A DNA stretch of 64,000 nucleotides from Aquimarina acroporae (GCF_023195925.1 NZ_JALPRE010000006.1:248001-312000); one strand, 5' to 3'. Counted from the stretch's first letter, positions 1 through 8,599 are shown. Made by a program: numbers and translations. The notes: generated by a model not told the origin, from the sequence alone.

Positions 1-519
1 ATCATGAGAAATAACTACAGCATCTATTTTAGGTAATTTTTCAATTTCGATAGGAAGTTCTTTATTAAATCGTTTTCCTCCCAAAAGTGGGTGTGGAGCA
101 GGTACTTCACTTAACATAGGATCAATAATGATATTCTTACCGTTCATTTGTAATAAAAAAGCTGAATGCCCAAACCAAATAAATCTTGTTTTTGAATGAT
201 AATTGGCAATATTGACAGAGTCAATTTTTTGAATTTCGATGGGAGACTTTGGCCTGGCATTGGGAATGCTCTTGAGCATACCCCCAATGGCTTTTAACAT
301 GTTTCCCATGCTCATTTCAGAAGTTACACCGCCAATGTTTATGAATTTTCCTTCTTTATGATTCTCAGATTGTGCATATTCTATGAGTTGCTCTTTTGAT
401 ACCTTTCCTCCAAATTGAGGACTGAAATTCACAAACAGTGTTCCGGTTATGACAAGTGCTCCAATAATAATTCCTATAGCTAACAACATTCTTTTTATGA
501 TTTTTCGTATTCTTTTCAT
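1..519 (-). CDS. MBL-fold metal-dependent hydrolase (N-terminal part, cut by window edge)
   Basis: Reading leftward from the ATG at 519 gives MKRIRKIIKRMLLAIGIII, one N-terminal membrane anchor, then about 150 residues. The stretch TRFIWFGHSAFLLQMNGKNI followed by IIDPML and then VVISHD at the window edge is the start of a metallo-beta-lactamase fold of the UlaG/NAPE-PLD-like type; the HxHxDH metal motif would continue just outside the window. The family hydrolyses phosphodiester or lactone bonds with a di-metal centre; the substrate cannot be predicted. The frame is open to base 1, so the gene is 3'-partial here. It is anchored in the membrane, probably facing the periplasm. Confidence 0.8.
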   Translation of the reverse strand, partial: MKRIRKIIKRMLLAIGIIIGALVITGTLFVNFSPQFGGKVSKEQLIEYAQSENHKEGKFINIGGVTSEMSMGNMLKAIGGMLKSIPNARPKSPIEIQKIDSVNIANYHSKTRFIWFGHSAFLLQMNGKNIIIDPMLSEVPAPHPLLGGKRFNKELPIEIEKLPKIDAVVISHD

Positions 520-725
520 TATTCGTTTAAAATAGAAAAATGATATAATTAAATCATTTTATTCTGATTATTTGAGTACAAAGGTATATCAGATATAAGA
601 TTAACAACTTACACATTTTCGTAGAAGACGTATACATTTTGGTTAAAAGAAAAAAAACCAGTACCTATCGCCATGGATTTTTTATAAAGCATTCCTTTTG
701 ATTGATAAGAATATAAGTTTTGTTA

Positions 726-1029
726 TTAGTTTTTATGCTCTAACTCGATTTTTTCAATCACTTGTTTTGCGTTACTGTTTTCGGGATTAATAAGAATAGA
801 TTTTTTGTAATTTTTCAAAGCAAGTTCTGTATTGTTCATTTTTAAATAACACTCTCCAAGAATAGTAAAAATAAGCACTAACATCTATAGCTCTTATAAT
901 AAGGTATAAAGCTAGAAAGGTATTTCCTATTTTATTTTTAGAATTTACGGTGAAAAGAAAAAAAGCTAAAAGGAACGAAATGAATACGATTAAAAAACTG
1001 GTTATTTGAAGTAAAGACTCACTATTCAT
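726..1029 (-). pseudogene. Junction of two broken genes: AraC-type membrane N-terminus joined to a TPR C-terminal tail
   Basis: From the ATG at 1029 the first ~50 residues (MNSESLLQITSFLIVFISF, then FLALYLIIRAIDVS) resemble the first two membrane helices of AraC regulators with a membrane domain, like the intact gene at 1643. The frame then runs into unrelated sequence and ends at 787. In the +1 frame, 884 to 726 reads LALKNYKKSILINPENSNAK followed by QVIEKIELEHKN and a stop, a classic last TPR repeat with C-terminal helix. The two halves meet near 870-890. The simplest reading is a deletion that fused the start of one gene to the end of another. Neither part should be functional. Confidence 0.6.
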
Positions 1030-1642
1030 TTCTTATAACTAATATTTATTTTTAGAATGAACAATTGCATGAACTGCTTTCGATAAATATAAACAAGGCT
1101 TAGACGAATATATATTTTGTTTTCTGAATATAAAAGGAAAGTAGGGACATCCATTAAAAATTTAATCAGAGAGCTTGTTTTTCAATAATTTATACCCACA
1201 TCCGCCGTTTGTAAATACTATTGTACAAAGTGTTAATAGTCCTATTTTTGTTTTCATATGAATTGCTTAGTGATAATACTTCATTATTATTTTTTAAGTG
1301 AAGTCAAGAGTATTGAGAGTTGAAACATGTACGGTTTCCTAAAAGTCTAACTCTGTTCATTACTTATTCATAACCTTATGGAGGTAAAAGTATTTGCATT
1401 GATACTGTTAAAACATAAATTATATATTAGAGAGGTTCTGAAACCATATAATTAGACAAATTAGAACATTTTTATACTGGATAAACGTACTTGGAGTAAT
1501 GTTTAATGAAGATAAATAATTACTTCGCTGTAACAAGGCACATATAATACAGTTTATTATATTCAAGAATCCTATTTGATCATATAAAAAATAGCTTTGT
1601 TCTTACAAGAAGAAAATTTTAATAATATTAGTTTCTAGCAAA
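1030..1642. other. 613-bp AT-rich intergenic region with at most one tiny ORF
   Basis: No long frame is present. The only candidate is a 31-codon reading frame on the minus strand (1162-1257), listed separately. The rest is AT-rich with no recognised RNA, terminator or repeat. It lies next to the broken-gene junction at 726-1029, so it may be decayed coding sequence. Confidence 0.5.
1162..1257 (-). CDS. Possible tiny lipoprotein-like peptide (31 aa)
   Basis: An ATG at 1257 opens a 31-codon frame reading MKTKIGLLTLCTIVFTNGGC, then GYKLLKNKLSD and a stop at 1162. It has a basic N-terminus, a hydrophobic core and a cysteine after GG, so it looks like a lipoprotein signal peptide with almost no mature part. 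It could be a real micro-lipoprotein, the surviving start of a decayed gene, or chance. There is no homology I recognise. Confidence 0.22.
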   Translation of the reverse strand: MKTKIGLLTLCTIVFTNGGCGYKLLKNKLSD

Positions 1643-2731
1643 TTGGATAAAACATTATTAGACTTTGCAATGATTGCAAGTGTTGTTATTGGATATTTTA
1701 TTAGTGTCTCACTAATAACGACATCTTTTTATAAAAGCAGGGCAAATAACTATCTATCTCTAACTATATTCTTACTATCTAGTATAACCTTTTTAGAATG
1801 GCAAAGCACTAAAACACATAATATTGTATTTGTAATTCTCGGGAATTTAAGGTTTGATGCTTTGTTTGCAGCTACTTTATTGACTTATTTTTTAATTCAA
1901 ATCAAGCATTCCTTCTTTGATAGTAATTGGCACAAATGGATGTATCTTCCATTTTCAGTGTTTATCATTATAGAAATCCCTGTATTTCTTTTAAACCTTT
2001 ATGGTTCAATCACTGAATTTATTATACTCATTATTAGAGATACTGCATCGATTATCTTCAATACATATTTGATTTTTTGGAGTAGAAAATTAATACTAAA
2101 AGCCAATGACATTTCAGAGGACAAACGGCGGTGGCTATTGCGATTGAACTTATTTGTTCTATGTCTGATCGTATGTTGGATTTTAACGCGCTTAGAAATC
2201 TACATTTTCACTTCATTCTACATTTATTATGTTCTTTGGATAGGTATGTCTCTGTTCTTTTGGTGGGTACTGTATTACGGAATTTTTAGATTACAAATTA
2301 TCACTCAAAAAGAGGAGATACGAAATTACATACTTACAAAAAAGCAACCTAGGGTCAAAACCAATTCCAAAATCAAGAGTGCGACAAGCTCTAAAATTAT
2401 CACACATCTTTACAAGCTAATGGAAGAAGATGAGCTATTTAAAAACCCCCTTTTAAGTAGATTAGAATTGGCCACGCAATTGGATACTAGCGAAAGCTAT
2501 TTGTCTCAAATCGTGAACCAAGAACTCAACAAAAGTATTATTCAATTCGTCAATGATTACCGTATAGAAGCTGCCAAAAGTTTACTTCAGGACCCTGTAT
2601 TTGACAAATATTCTGTCGAAGCAATTGGATTAGAAGCAGGCTTTAAATCCAAAAGCGCATTTTACAATGCTTTTAAAACTAGCTTAAGCGTATCTCCCGG
2701 TGCATATAGAAATCTTGAAAGAACGTCCTAA
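1643..2731 (+). CDS. AraC-family transcriptional regulator with N-terminal membrane domain
   Basis: A 362-aa protein with about six to seven hydrophobic segments in residues 1-220, then a basic linker and a C-terminal AraC DNA-binding domain of roughly residues 250-360. The two helix-turn-helix units are visible as LSRLELATQLDTSESYLSQI and VEAIGLEAGFKSKSAFYNAF, followed by the family's SPGAYR ending. Membrane-anchored AraC regulators of this design are common in Bacteroidota and are thought to sense signals at the membrane, but the ligand is unknown. The frame opens with TTG at 1643 and no better ATG lies upstream. The lipoprotein at 2833, 100 bp downstream on the same strand, is a possible target (inference). 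Confidence 0.85.
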   Translation: MDKTLLDFAMIASVVIGYFISVSLITTSFYKSRANNYLSLTIFLLSSITFLEWQSTKTHNIVFVILGNLRFDALFAATLLTYFLIQIKHSFFDSNWHKWMYLPFSVFIIIEIPVFLLNLYGSITEFIILIIRDTASIIFNTYLIFWSRKLILKANDISEDKRRWLLRLNLFVLCLIVCWILTRLEIYIFTSFYIYYVLWIGMSLFFWWVLYYGIFRLQIITQKEEIRNYILTKKQPRVKTNSKIKSATSSKIITHLYKLMEEDELFKNPLLSRLELATQLDTSESYLSQIVNQELNKSIIQFVNDYRIEAAKSLLQDPVFDKYSVEAIGLEAGFKSKSAFYNAFKTSLSVSPGAYRNLERTS

Positions 2732-2832
2732 TTCGTCTAGTGTGGCCGTTTTAATACCTCTATACTTTTTAAAACCATTTTTTATTATTCAGGAGTCATA
2801 ATTTTAAACCTTAGAATTTTAAAAAGTAAAAA

Positions 2833-3738
2833 ATGAAAAAAGTATTCACAAGAATGATACGTTCTAACAAATGTAAATCTATTACCTGCGTAATGTTGAT
2901 AGCTATGATTTCAATGTCTATGGTATCTTGCTCTAATGATGACGATGGATCACTACCAGTAACAATTAACGAAATACCACAAAACATAAAGAATTTAATT
3001 TATTTCAATGGAGATGAAAAAGCTTCTACCGTTCTTATTAATGTACAAGCAGGTCCAGATATAGTCCTTGATGAAGAGTTGGTAGATGACCTTTCTCAAG
3101 CTTTACGCCCCAAAGGTATTTTAACGGTAAATGTACATCAAGCTCAAACTTTAAATCCTGGAATTTTGGAAGATGAAGACATTACCCTAGATCAAGCAGT
3201 TACTTTTAATGCGCAAAGTGTAGAAACACTCTATCAAGTCGTAAAACATTTTAAAGATGAAGGTAGGACGGTATATATTCTTGGTGCTTCATTTGGCGCA
3301 TTCATAGCACAAGAGCTTATTGCACAAAAAGGAATAGATGTAGCCGATAAGTACTTAATTATTACAGGGCGTTTGGATATGAATGATGTTTTTTGGCAGG
3401 CACTTGCCGAAGGAAGAAACGGCGATTTTGAAAATGGGATTACACCAATCTTAGATCAAGAACCTGCATCTACTGTTTTTGAAAGAAATGAAGCCAGGCT
3501 ATTCGCAAGTCTGATTATGAATCGATATACGCAAGATTTTAGTTCTATCCAAAGTCTATCTGATGTTACTTATGTCTATGGAACAACAGATGAGGCTGTT
3601 GGTAGCCTTACAAACGAAGAAGTAGCTTTCTTAGAATCAAAAAACACTAATATTCTTAGTGGAAATGGCGGTCATGATGAACCTTTTGAAGGTTATGTTG
3701 AACAAGGTTTTAGTCTCGCATTTGGCATAGAATTTTAG
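2833..3738 (+). CDS. Alpha/beta-hydrolase-like lipoprotein
   Basis: A 301-aa protein with a lipoprotein signal peptide; the lipobox MVSC puts the lipid-bearing Cys at residue 33, followed by an acidic SNDDD tether. The nucleophile elbow GASFGA centres on Ser153 and a late GGH at His281 could complete a catalytic triad, with an Asp such as D253 as the third member. The fold therefore looks like an alpha/beta hydrolase (esterase or peptidase type), anchored to a membrane and facing the periplasm or cell surface. I cannot name a substrate. It follows the AraC-type regulator and precedes a PorT-like barrel, each separated by 100-170 bp, so a shared transcript is uncertain. Confidence 0.65.
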   Translation: MKKVFTRMIRSNKCKSITCVMLIAMISMSMVSCSNDDDGSLPVTINEIPQNIKNLIYFNGDEKASTVLINVQAGPDIVLDEELVDDLSQALRPKGILTVNVHQAQTLNPGILEDEDITLDQAVTFNAQSVETLYQVVKHFKDEGRTVYILGASFGAFIAQELIAQKGIDVADKYLIITGRLDMNDVFWQALAEGRNGDFENGITPILDQEPASTVFERNEARLFASLIMNRYTQDFSSIQSLSDVTYVYGTTDEAVGSLTNEEVAFLESKNTNILSGNGGHDEPFEGYVEQGFSLAFGIEF

Positions 3739-3909
3739 TTGTAGAGAAGAGGTATTTGTGTAAACTTATTTTTCAGGGTAGGATACCAAAAAAACAGTAG
3801 AGGTCCTGATTCGTAGTATGGAAACGTTTCAATACTTCTCGAACCTCAATTTTGAAGTTTTATTTTCTTTTCAAACATATTTTCGTATCAGAAATCAAAA
3901 ACATAAATA

Positions 3910-4473
3910 ATGAAAAAAGTAGGATTAGTAATTATTATTACAGTTTTAGGAATATCCCATATTGAAGCACAAGAAATTAAATTCGGAGCAAAAGCAGGTT
4001 TAAACCTCGCCTTTATTACAGGAGACAATACAGAAGATTTTGATCCTAATACAGATTTTCATTTTGGCGCAATGGCAGAAATCAAGTTTTCAGAGAAATT
4101 CTCTTTGCAACCCGAGGTAATATACTCTGGACAAGGGGTTGATACCAACATTAGCTCTGAGGGCAGAATTACACTAAACTATTTAAATGTCCCAATAATT
4201 GGGAAGTACTATGTTACGGAAAGATTGAGTATAGAAGCAGGACCTCAAATCGGTTTTTTGCTTTCTTCTAAAGGAGGTACTTTGGATTATAAAGATTTTT
4301 TAAAAACTACAGATTTTGGTGTGAATTTTGGCCTAGGTTACAAATTTGATAACGGGCTCAATTTTAGCGCAAGATATAATCTTGGATTAACTAATATTAT
4401 TGATGTAGATGGTTTTTCGGGTAAAAATAGAAATGGAGTATTTCAACTATCGGTAGGCTACTTCTTTTTTTAG
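3910..4473 (+). CDS. PorT-family outer-membrane beta-barrel protein
   Basis: A 187-aa protein with a signal peptide ending near EAQ (residue 21), followed by IKFGAKAGLNLAFITGD, the typical opening of the small eight-stranded PorT/OmpA-like barrels of Bacteroidota. Alternating strand patterns (LQPEVIYSGQG, LNYLNVPIIGKYYV, LGYKFDNGLNFSARYNLG) run to the C-terminus, which ends in the aromatic strand GVFQLSVGYFFF. It should sit in the outer membrane; its role is unknown. The length fits the family. It stands alone between the hydrolase-like lipoprotein and the serine protease, all on the + strand. Confidence 0.85.
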   Translation: MKKVGLVIIITVLGISHIEAQEIKFGAKAGLNLAFITGDNTEDFDPNTDFHFGAMAEIKFSEKFSLQPEVIYSGQGVDTNISSEGRITLNYLNVPIIGKYYVTERLSIEAGPQIGFLLSSKGGTLDYKDFLKTTDFGVNFGLGYKFDNGLNFSARYNLGLTNIIDVDGFSGKNRNGVFQLSVGYFFF

Positions 4474-4565
4474 AACTCAATTATTTGACAAAGAAAAACC
4501 TGAGTTCTTATACTTGTTTTTTTTGAAATCCACATTTATATCTGTAAATCAAAATATATAAACAC

Positions 4566-5705
4566 ATGCGAATAAAAATTTATTTTTTAATAATGTTAGT
4601 GTTATTAACACTGACAAGTTTTAGCTATGTATCAGATAGCAGACATAATCTAATGTTAACTAGACATGACAAAGATGAAGCCGAGTTTTTAAAACTTGCC
4701 GAACGATTCGAAAAATACATATGTCATTTAAACCTTCCTGACTGTGAAGGCACAATTATAGCAGATCAATGGGCAATAACAGCCGCACATTGTGCCATAG
4801 AAGTTGTAGACAAATTTAAAAATGGGAAGAAACATTTTGTGATTATAAACGATATTGAAATTGAAGTAGATAAAGTTATAATGCATCCTTCTTGGATGGT
4901 AAGACAAAATAGTGACGACAATGATATTGCTTTAATACATTTAAAGTCAAAACCTATTGGCGCATTAAAAGCAAAATTATATATGGACACTGATGAAGTA
5001 GATAAGCTCATTTACATGATAGGTAGAGGCCACAAGGGTAATGGATTAATTGGAGTTAACGGTAATGATGGAAAACAAAGAGGAGCCACAAATAGGATAG
5101 AAAGAACGACTCAAAAATGGTTATACTGGACCTTTGATCACCCTAATACGAAAACAAAATACCTTACCGAATATGAAGGGATTAGTGGTCCAGGGGATAG
5201 TGGAGGACCCGCTTTTATTCTCAAGAACGATATAGTATACTTGGCAGGAATTAGTTCTGGACAAGATCAAAAAGGCGGTGATGAAGGGCTTTACGGAGTG
5301 GAAGAATATTATACAAGAGTATCTCATTATATAAAATGGATTCATGAAGAAATGACAGGAAAGGGTGATGTCTCTAATGCCAAGTTTAGAACAGAACCTA
5401 AACCTGATGCCATAGATGATAGACCTAAAGTTATCGATGTTGATCCTAAAATCTTCAAACAGTATGTAGGCGAGTATGATGTACAAGGAACTACCGTAAA
5501 GATCTATACAGAAGATTCTGGTACGAAGTTATATTTATTTGTAGCAGACCAACAATCTTATGAACTGGTTCCAACGGGAGAACACCAATTTACTTTTAAA
5601 ATATCCAATGATTACAAAATAGAATTTAAGAATTCAGAAAATGGTGTTTTTCAAGAATTAATTGTAACACAGCCCGATGGCACATACAAAGCTACTCGTA
5701 AATAA
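4566..5705 (+). CDS. Secreted trypsin-like (S1) serine protease with C-terminal beta domain
   Basis: A 379-aa protein with an N-terminal signal segment (IYFLIMLVLLTLTSFS). The S1 catalytic triad is complete: His75 in AITAAHC, Asp120 in DNDIALIHL and Ser212 in SGPGDSGGPAF. Cys53, Cys60 and Cys76 could form disulfides as in chymotrypsin-like enzymes. Residues ~300-379 form a separate all-beta domain beginning YVGEYDVQGTTVKIYTE, similar in style to the small beta domains appended to Bacteroidota hydrolases (DUF3471-like). It probably cleaves proteins outside the cytoplasm. A strong hairpin at 5748-5770 follows the stop codon. Confidence 0.88.
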   Translation: MRIKIYFLIMLVLLTLTSFSYVSDSRHNLMLTRHDKDEAEFLKLAERFEKYICHLNLPDCEGTIIADQWAITAAHCAIEVVDKFKNGKKHFVIINDIEIEVDKVIMHPSWMVRQNSDDNDIALIHLKSKPIGALKAKLYMDTDEVDKLIYMIGRGHKGNGLIGVNGNDGKQRGATNRIERTTQKWLYWTFDHPNTKTKYLTEYEGISGPGDSGGPAFILKNDIVYLAGISSGQDQKGGDEGLYGVEEYYTRVSHYIKWIHEEMTGKGDVSNAKFRTEPKPDAIDDRPKVIDVDPKIFKQYVGEYDVQGTTVKIYTEDSGTKLYLFVADQQSYELVPTGEHQFTFKISNDYKIEFKNSENGVFQELIVTQPDGTYKATRK

Positions 5706-5747
5706 GTAAGGCCAAACCCTATAGATATTAAAAACGATAAAATAAAG

Positions 5748-5771
5748 AACCACGTCTTTTGGACGTGGTTT
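5748..5771 (+). terminator. Hairpin terminator after the serine protease
   Basis: A 9-bp perfect stem, AACCACGTC (5748-5756) with GACGTGGTT (5762-5770), and a 5-nt loop. It lies 43 bp after the protease stop codon. The T-run is short. Confidence 0.6.
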
Positions 5772-5781
5772 ACTGCTTGCT

Positions 5782-6054
5782 GTGACCTCGGCAGATTACC
5801 TCCGGTTTTCCTTTGAGCTTGGTAGTCTAAATGAAAAGTCACAAACCATAGATTTGTGCTTTTTTGTTCGTATTTCGATTCTTGAACGAGTTCAAATCTT
5901 GTACAAACAAAAAAGCTCACCATTGGTGAGCTTTTCATTTTTAAGTGACCTCGGCAGGATTTAAACCGCCTTTGGTGACCACGGCAGTATTTAAACTACC
6001 TATTTGTGACCGCGGCAGGATTCAAACCCTTGCCTTGGTGACCTCCGCAGTGTT
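5782..6054 (-). repeat. Array of degenerate tRNA-Arg 3'-end fragments (putative attL scars)
   Basis: Five copies of a motif matching the T-arm and acceptor 3' strand of the tRNA-Arg at 15866-15939 occur in the same orientation. Motif starts are 5782 (gtgacctcggcagatt), 5945 (gtgacctcggcaggatttaa), 5975 (gtgaccacggcagtattt), 6006 (gtgaccgcggcaggattc) and 6038 (gtgacctccgcagtgtt). The last four are spaced 30-32 bp apart. None has the rest of a tRNA, so they cannot be functional tRNAs. Duplicated tRNA 3' ends are what tyrosine-recombinase elements leave at the distal end of an insertion; several in a row suggest repeated integrations or recombination. Confidence 0.7.
5911..5940. terminator. Perfect bidirectional hairpin
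   Basis: AAAAGCTCACC (5911-5921) and GGTGAGCTTTT (5925-5935) pair perfectly around a short loop, with A- and T-runs on the two sides. It sits inside the tRNA-fragment region and follows no intact gene, so it may be a terminator left from an earlier insertion. Confidence 0.5.
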
Positions 6055-6105
6055 CTAGTGTTTCAGAGAATATGGAGATTTTATAGGTTCTAAAAACTTC
6101 TTCAC

Positions 6106-6130
6106 AAAATCTGTTGACCGAATTGTTGAC
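6106..6130 (+). repeat. 25-bp direct repeat, left copy
   Basis: The sequence starting aaaatctgttgaccgaattg is identical over 25 bp to 15703-15727. It contains GTTGACCG, whose inverse CGGTCAA follows at 6130-6136, making a TTGACCG/CGGTCAA dyad. It sits 52 bp inside the last tRNA-Arg 3' fragment. Confidence 0.8.
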
Positions 6131-6298
6131 GGTCAATTTGAATGCAAATGATGTCATTTGACTTTCAATTATAAAAATAAGAAATCTAAAGGAATATTTT
6201 TCCTATATATGAGCTAAACAGAAGTTATTGAAGTAACCGAAAGTTTTAGTTTAAGATTTGTAGCTGCAAAAATTCTAAAAAATTTGACAAAAAACAAT

Positions 6299-6319
6299 AT
6301 ATTTGATATATGAAATATT
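6299..6319. promoter_or_regulatory. Putative MarR operator, site 1
   Basis: The 21-mer atatttgatatatgaaatat+t lies 70 bp upstream of the first MarR gene. It matches 18 of 21 positions of the site at 9505 and resembles those at 8600 and 9984. The dyad form ATATTT...AAATAT is typical of MarR operators. Assigning it to these MarR proteins is inference. Confidence 0.5.
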
Positions 6320-6389
6320 ATTATGAATAATATTGATTAAAATAAATTAGTTAAATGAAATTATAAATTTAACAGACAAACTCTTTTTA

Positions 6390-6824
6390 ATGGAAAATAG
6401 CCAAAGAAATAGGTCATTAGCAGCTAGGATTAGTGTTGCACAACAATTAGTAAAAAGAAATCAACAAAATGCTCTTAAAAAGTCCGGTATTAATTTGACT
6501 ATGGACCAAATGCTGGTTTTGGAAATACTCTATGAAAACGGTAATATGAATATGACTCAGCTTTCTAAAGGTGTTTGGAAACAGAATACGAATATTACAA
6601 GAATAGTAGATAAGCTTGAAAAGCAGAGTTTGGTGTCAAGAAAGTCAGTAGCAGGAGATAGGAGGGCTAACCTACTGATGATAACCAAAAAAGGGAAAAA
6701 ACATTTTGAAACCCTAATACCATTAGTTATTGAAGTTGATAAAGCGGTTGTAGGTTCTATTACTAAAAAAGAGGAAGAATTAGTGATTATCGCTTTAGAT
6801 AAAATAATTAAACACTTTTCTTAA
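6390..6824 (+). CDS. MarR-family transcriptional regulator (paralogue 1)
   Basis: A 144-aa winged-helix protein of normal MarR length. The recognition region NMTQLSKGVWKQNTNITRIV and the wing GDRRANLLMITKKGKKHF are clear. It is close to the second MarR at 9540-9974; both share LSKGVWKQN, NITRIVDKLE and GDRRANLL, about half of all residues, so they arose by duplication. MarR dimers usually repress their own promoter and nearby genes and release DNA on binding phenolic or oxidising signals. The bestrophin gene starts 43 bp downstream and is probably co-transcribed. The operator candidate is at 6299-6319. Confidence 0.9.
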   Translation: MENSQRNRSLAARISVAQQLVKRNQQNALKKSGINLTMDQMLVLEILYENGNMNMTQLSKGVWKQNTNITRIVDKLEKQSLVSRKSVAGDRRANLLMITKKGKKHFETLIPLVIEVDKAVVGSITKKEEELVIIALDKIIKHFS

Positions 6825-6867
6825 TCTTCGAGATTCTATTTCATTCAACTAAGTAAAACTTCAACTA

Positions 6868-7905
6868 ATGTTTGTAAAAAAGGATTTAGGAATAGCAGGT
6901 ATCGTTAAGTTTAGTGGTATCCATTTAATTTGGTTATCTCTATGGTCTACTCTTGGGGCACTGCTTTATCACTTCACTAAATGGCGATGGCTAGAAGTAC
7001 CTTGGGAACCTATTACCGTAATAGGAACTGCGGTAGCATTCTATGTGGGATTCAAAAACAATAATGCATATGACAGACTTTGGGAAGCTAGAAAAATTTG
7101 GGGTGCAATTGTAAACAGCAGCCGTACCTGGAGTATTAATGTAAAAGGGTATGTTTCAAATCAATTTACAGAAACTGATGTAGAAGAGAAAATTTTAAAA
7201 AAATACCAGAGTACTTTAGTTTTAAGGCATATTGGTTGGCTGTATACGTTGAGAGGACAGTTGCTTAAACCTACACCTTGGGAACACGTTAGTCAAAGGA
7301 AAATTGTAAAAAAAGCAACCCAAAAAAGAATTGAGAGTATAGGAGCAGGTTTATTTGACAAGGATTTTACTATAGAGGATTTGAAAAAATTTTTCGATGA
7401 TAATGAGTACCAAGAATTACGAGGGTTCAGCAATATGGCGACTCAAATACTCGATTATCAGGCACAAAATCTAAAGGAACTTAGAGCTAAGAATATTATT
7501 GATGATTTTCGACATATGGAGCTACAGAATAACTTAAAAGACTTCTTTACGCACCAAGGGCAATGTGAACGGATTAAAAATTTCCCTTTACCAAGACAAT
7601 ACGCCAGTATAAGCAATGTGTTTGTTGGAATTTTTATTTTTTTATTACCGTTTGGATTAGCACCTGAATTTGCAAAACTGGGTGAAAATGCTGTGCTGTG
7701 GTCTATCCCCTTGACTGTTTTAGTTTCTTGGATTTTTCTTATGATGGAACTAGTAGGGGATTATTCGGAAAATCCGTTTGAAGGACTTGGTAATGATATT
7801 CCAATGCTAGCTTTGTGTAGAACGATAGAAATAGATTTAAAAGAAATGATTGGGGAGAAAGACATACCTCCTGTGATAAAAGCAAAAAAAGGTGTTTTAA
7901 TGTAG
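6868..7905 (+). CDS. Bestrophin-family anion channel
   Basis: A 345-aa protein of the bestrophin (former UPF0187/RFP-TM) family, pentameric channels of bacterial inner membranes. Family signs are an N-terminal membrane segment, the conserved NNNAYDRLWEARKIWGAIVN block near residues 68-87, a long helical middle region (HMELQNNLKDFFTHQGQCER) and two late membrane helices around VFVGIFIFLLPFGLAPEF and IPLTVLVSWIFLMMELVGDY, ending in the conserved NPFEGLGNDIPM. Bacterial bestrophins conduct ions; direction and selectivity here are unknown. It sits behind the MarR gene and is closed by a terminator at 7917. Confidence 0.92.
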   Translation: MFVKKDLGIAGIVKFSGIHLIWLSLWSTLGALLYHFTKWRWLEVPWEPITVIGTAVAFYVGFKNNNAYDRLWEARKIWGAIVNSSRTWSINVKGYVSNQFTETDVEEKILKKYQSTLVLRHIGWLYTLRGQLLKPTPWEHVSQRKIVKKATQKRIESIGAGLFDKDFTIEDLKKFFDDNEYQELRGFSNMATQILDYQAQNLKELRAKNIIDDFRHMELQNNLKDFFTHQGQCERIKNFPLPRQYASISNVFVGIFIFLLPFGLAPEFAKLGENAVLWSIPLTVLVSWIFLMMELVGDYSENPFEGLGNDIPMLALCRTIEIDLKEMIGEKDIPPVIKAKKGVLM

Positions 7906-7916
7906 TTAAATACAAA

Positions 7917-7947
7917 ACCCTCTAAATAATATAGAGGGTCTTTTTTT
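7917..7947 (+). terminator. Rho-independent terminator after bestrophin
   Basis: ACCCTCTA (7917-7924) pairs with TAGAGGGT (7932-7939), followed by CTTTTTTT. Confidence 0.85.
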
Positions 7948-7964
7948 ATAAAAAATTCAGATGT

Positions 7965-8513
7965 TTAAATAACTGCAGAATTTTCAGCTATTTTCTTTAC
8001 TTTATTTGCAAAGAGTATTGTGAATAACCCACCAACAACCGATAACAAACCAGCCACTTGAAGTCCTGCTAATTCATTAGAAAGAGCAGTTAGTAATAAA
8101 ATCATTGCTCCTATTGAATTTACCAGACCACTTATAAAACGATAAACGAGCATATTCATTTTTATAGGTCCCTTGGCATTAAGAACTGAAAAACCAGTCA
8201 TAATCTCTATTAAACCATAACACAAAGAAAAATAAGTTACGTATAGCAAATAGGACATTAATGAATCTGGAAGAAAAGCAATGACTACTGCAAATACAAT
8301 AAATAAAACACTTTGAATTTTATGAAAAAAACTAGCGTTTTTTAATTGTTTATTAGCTCCTGCAAATAAAAAAGTGGCTATACCGCTTATTAAGAATAGG
8401 ATGGGTAGTAATACTTTCGAAGTGCCAATACCAATGTCTTTGGAAAATATCATTACTGCACCTGCAAGTGCCATCGATATTCCGCTTGCAATAAGGAAAG
8501 TTGTTTTATTCAT
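7965..8513 (-). CDS. HdeD-like (DUF308) membrane protein
   Basis: A 182-aa protein with six predicted membrane helices arranged as repeated pairs, the layout of HdeD/DUF308 proteins. Examples are FLIASGISMALAGAVMIFSK, VLLPILFLISGIATFLFAG and the final LAGLQVAGLLSVVGGLFTIL. In Enterobacteria HdeD is linked to acid resistance, but the biochemical role is unknown. A second family member (12321-12887) lies in the same island. A MarR-type operator candidate at 8600-8620 lies 87 bp upstream of the start codon. Confidence 0.8.
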   Translation of the reverse strand: MNKTTFLIASGISMALAGAVMIFSKDIGIGTSKVLLPILFLISGIATFLFAGANKQLKNASFFHKIQSVLFIVFAVVIAFLPDSLMSYLLYVTYFSLCYGLIEIMTGFSVLNAKGPIKMNMLVYRFISGLVNSIGAMILLLTALSNELAGLQVAGLLSVVGGLFTILFANKVKKIAENSAVI

Positions 8514-8599
8514 AATATATAGAAATGATTATTTAACTTAAAATTTATGAAGCAAATTTATACAAATAATATTTCACTACAAAAATATTAATTAAATAA

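Larger units (their letters stand above)
5706..6389. other. Intergenic region holding the left boundary of the putative island
   Basis: No credible gene lies here. It contains the terminator at 5748, a perfect hairpin at 5911, five tRNA-Arg 3' fragments, the left copy of a 25-bp direct repeat at 6106, a 16-bp dyad CAAATGA-TG-TCATTTG at 6145-6160, and a MarR-type operator candidate at 6299. Short open frames crossing 5651-5964 follow these repeats and look non-coding. Confidence 0.6.

Noticed and set aside
5651-5964. Two short opposed frames (95 and 60 codons)
   Set aside because: They run across the terminator, the hairpin and tRNA fragments; the translated residues follow the repeats and show no protein family.
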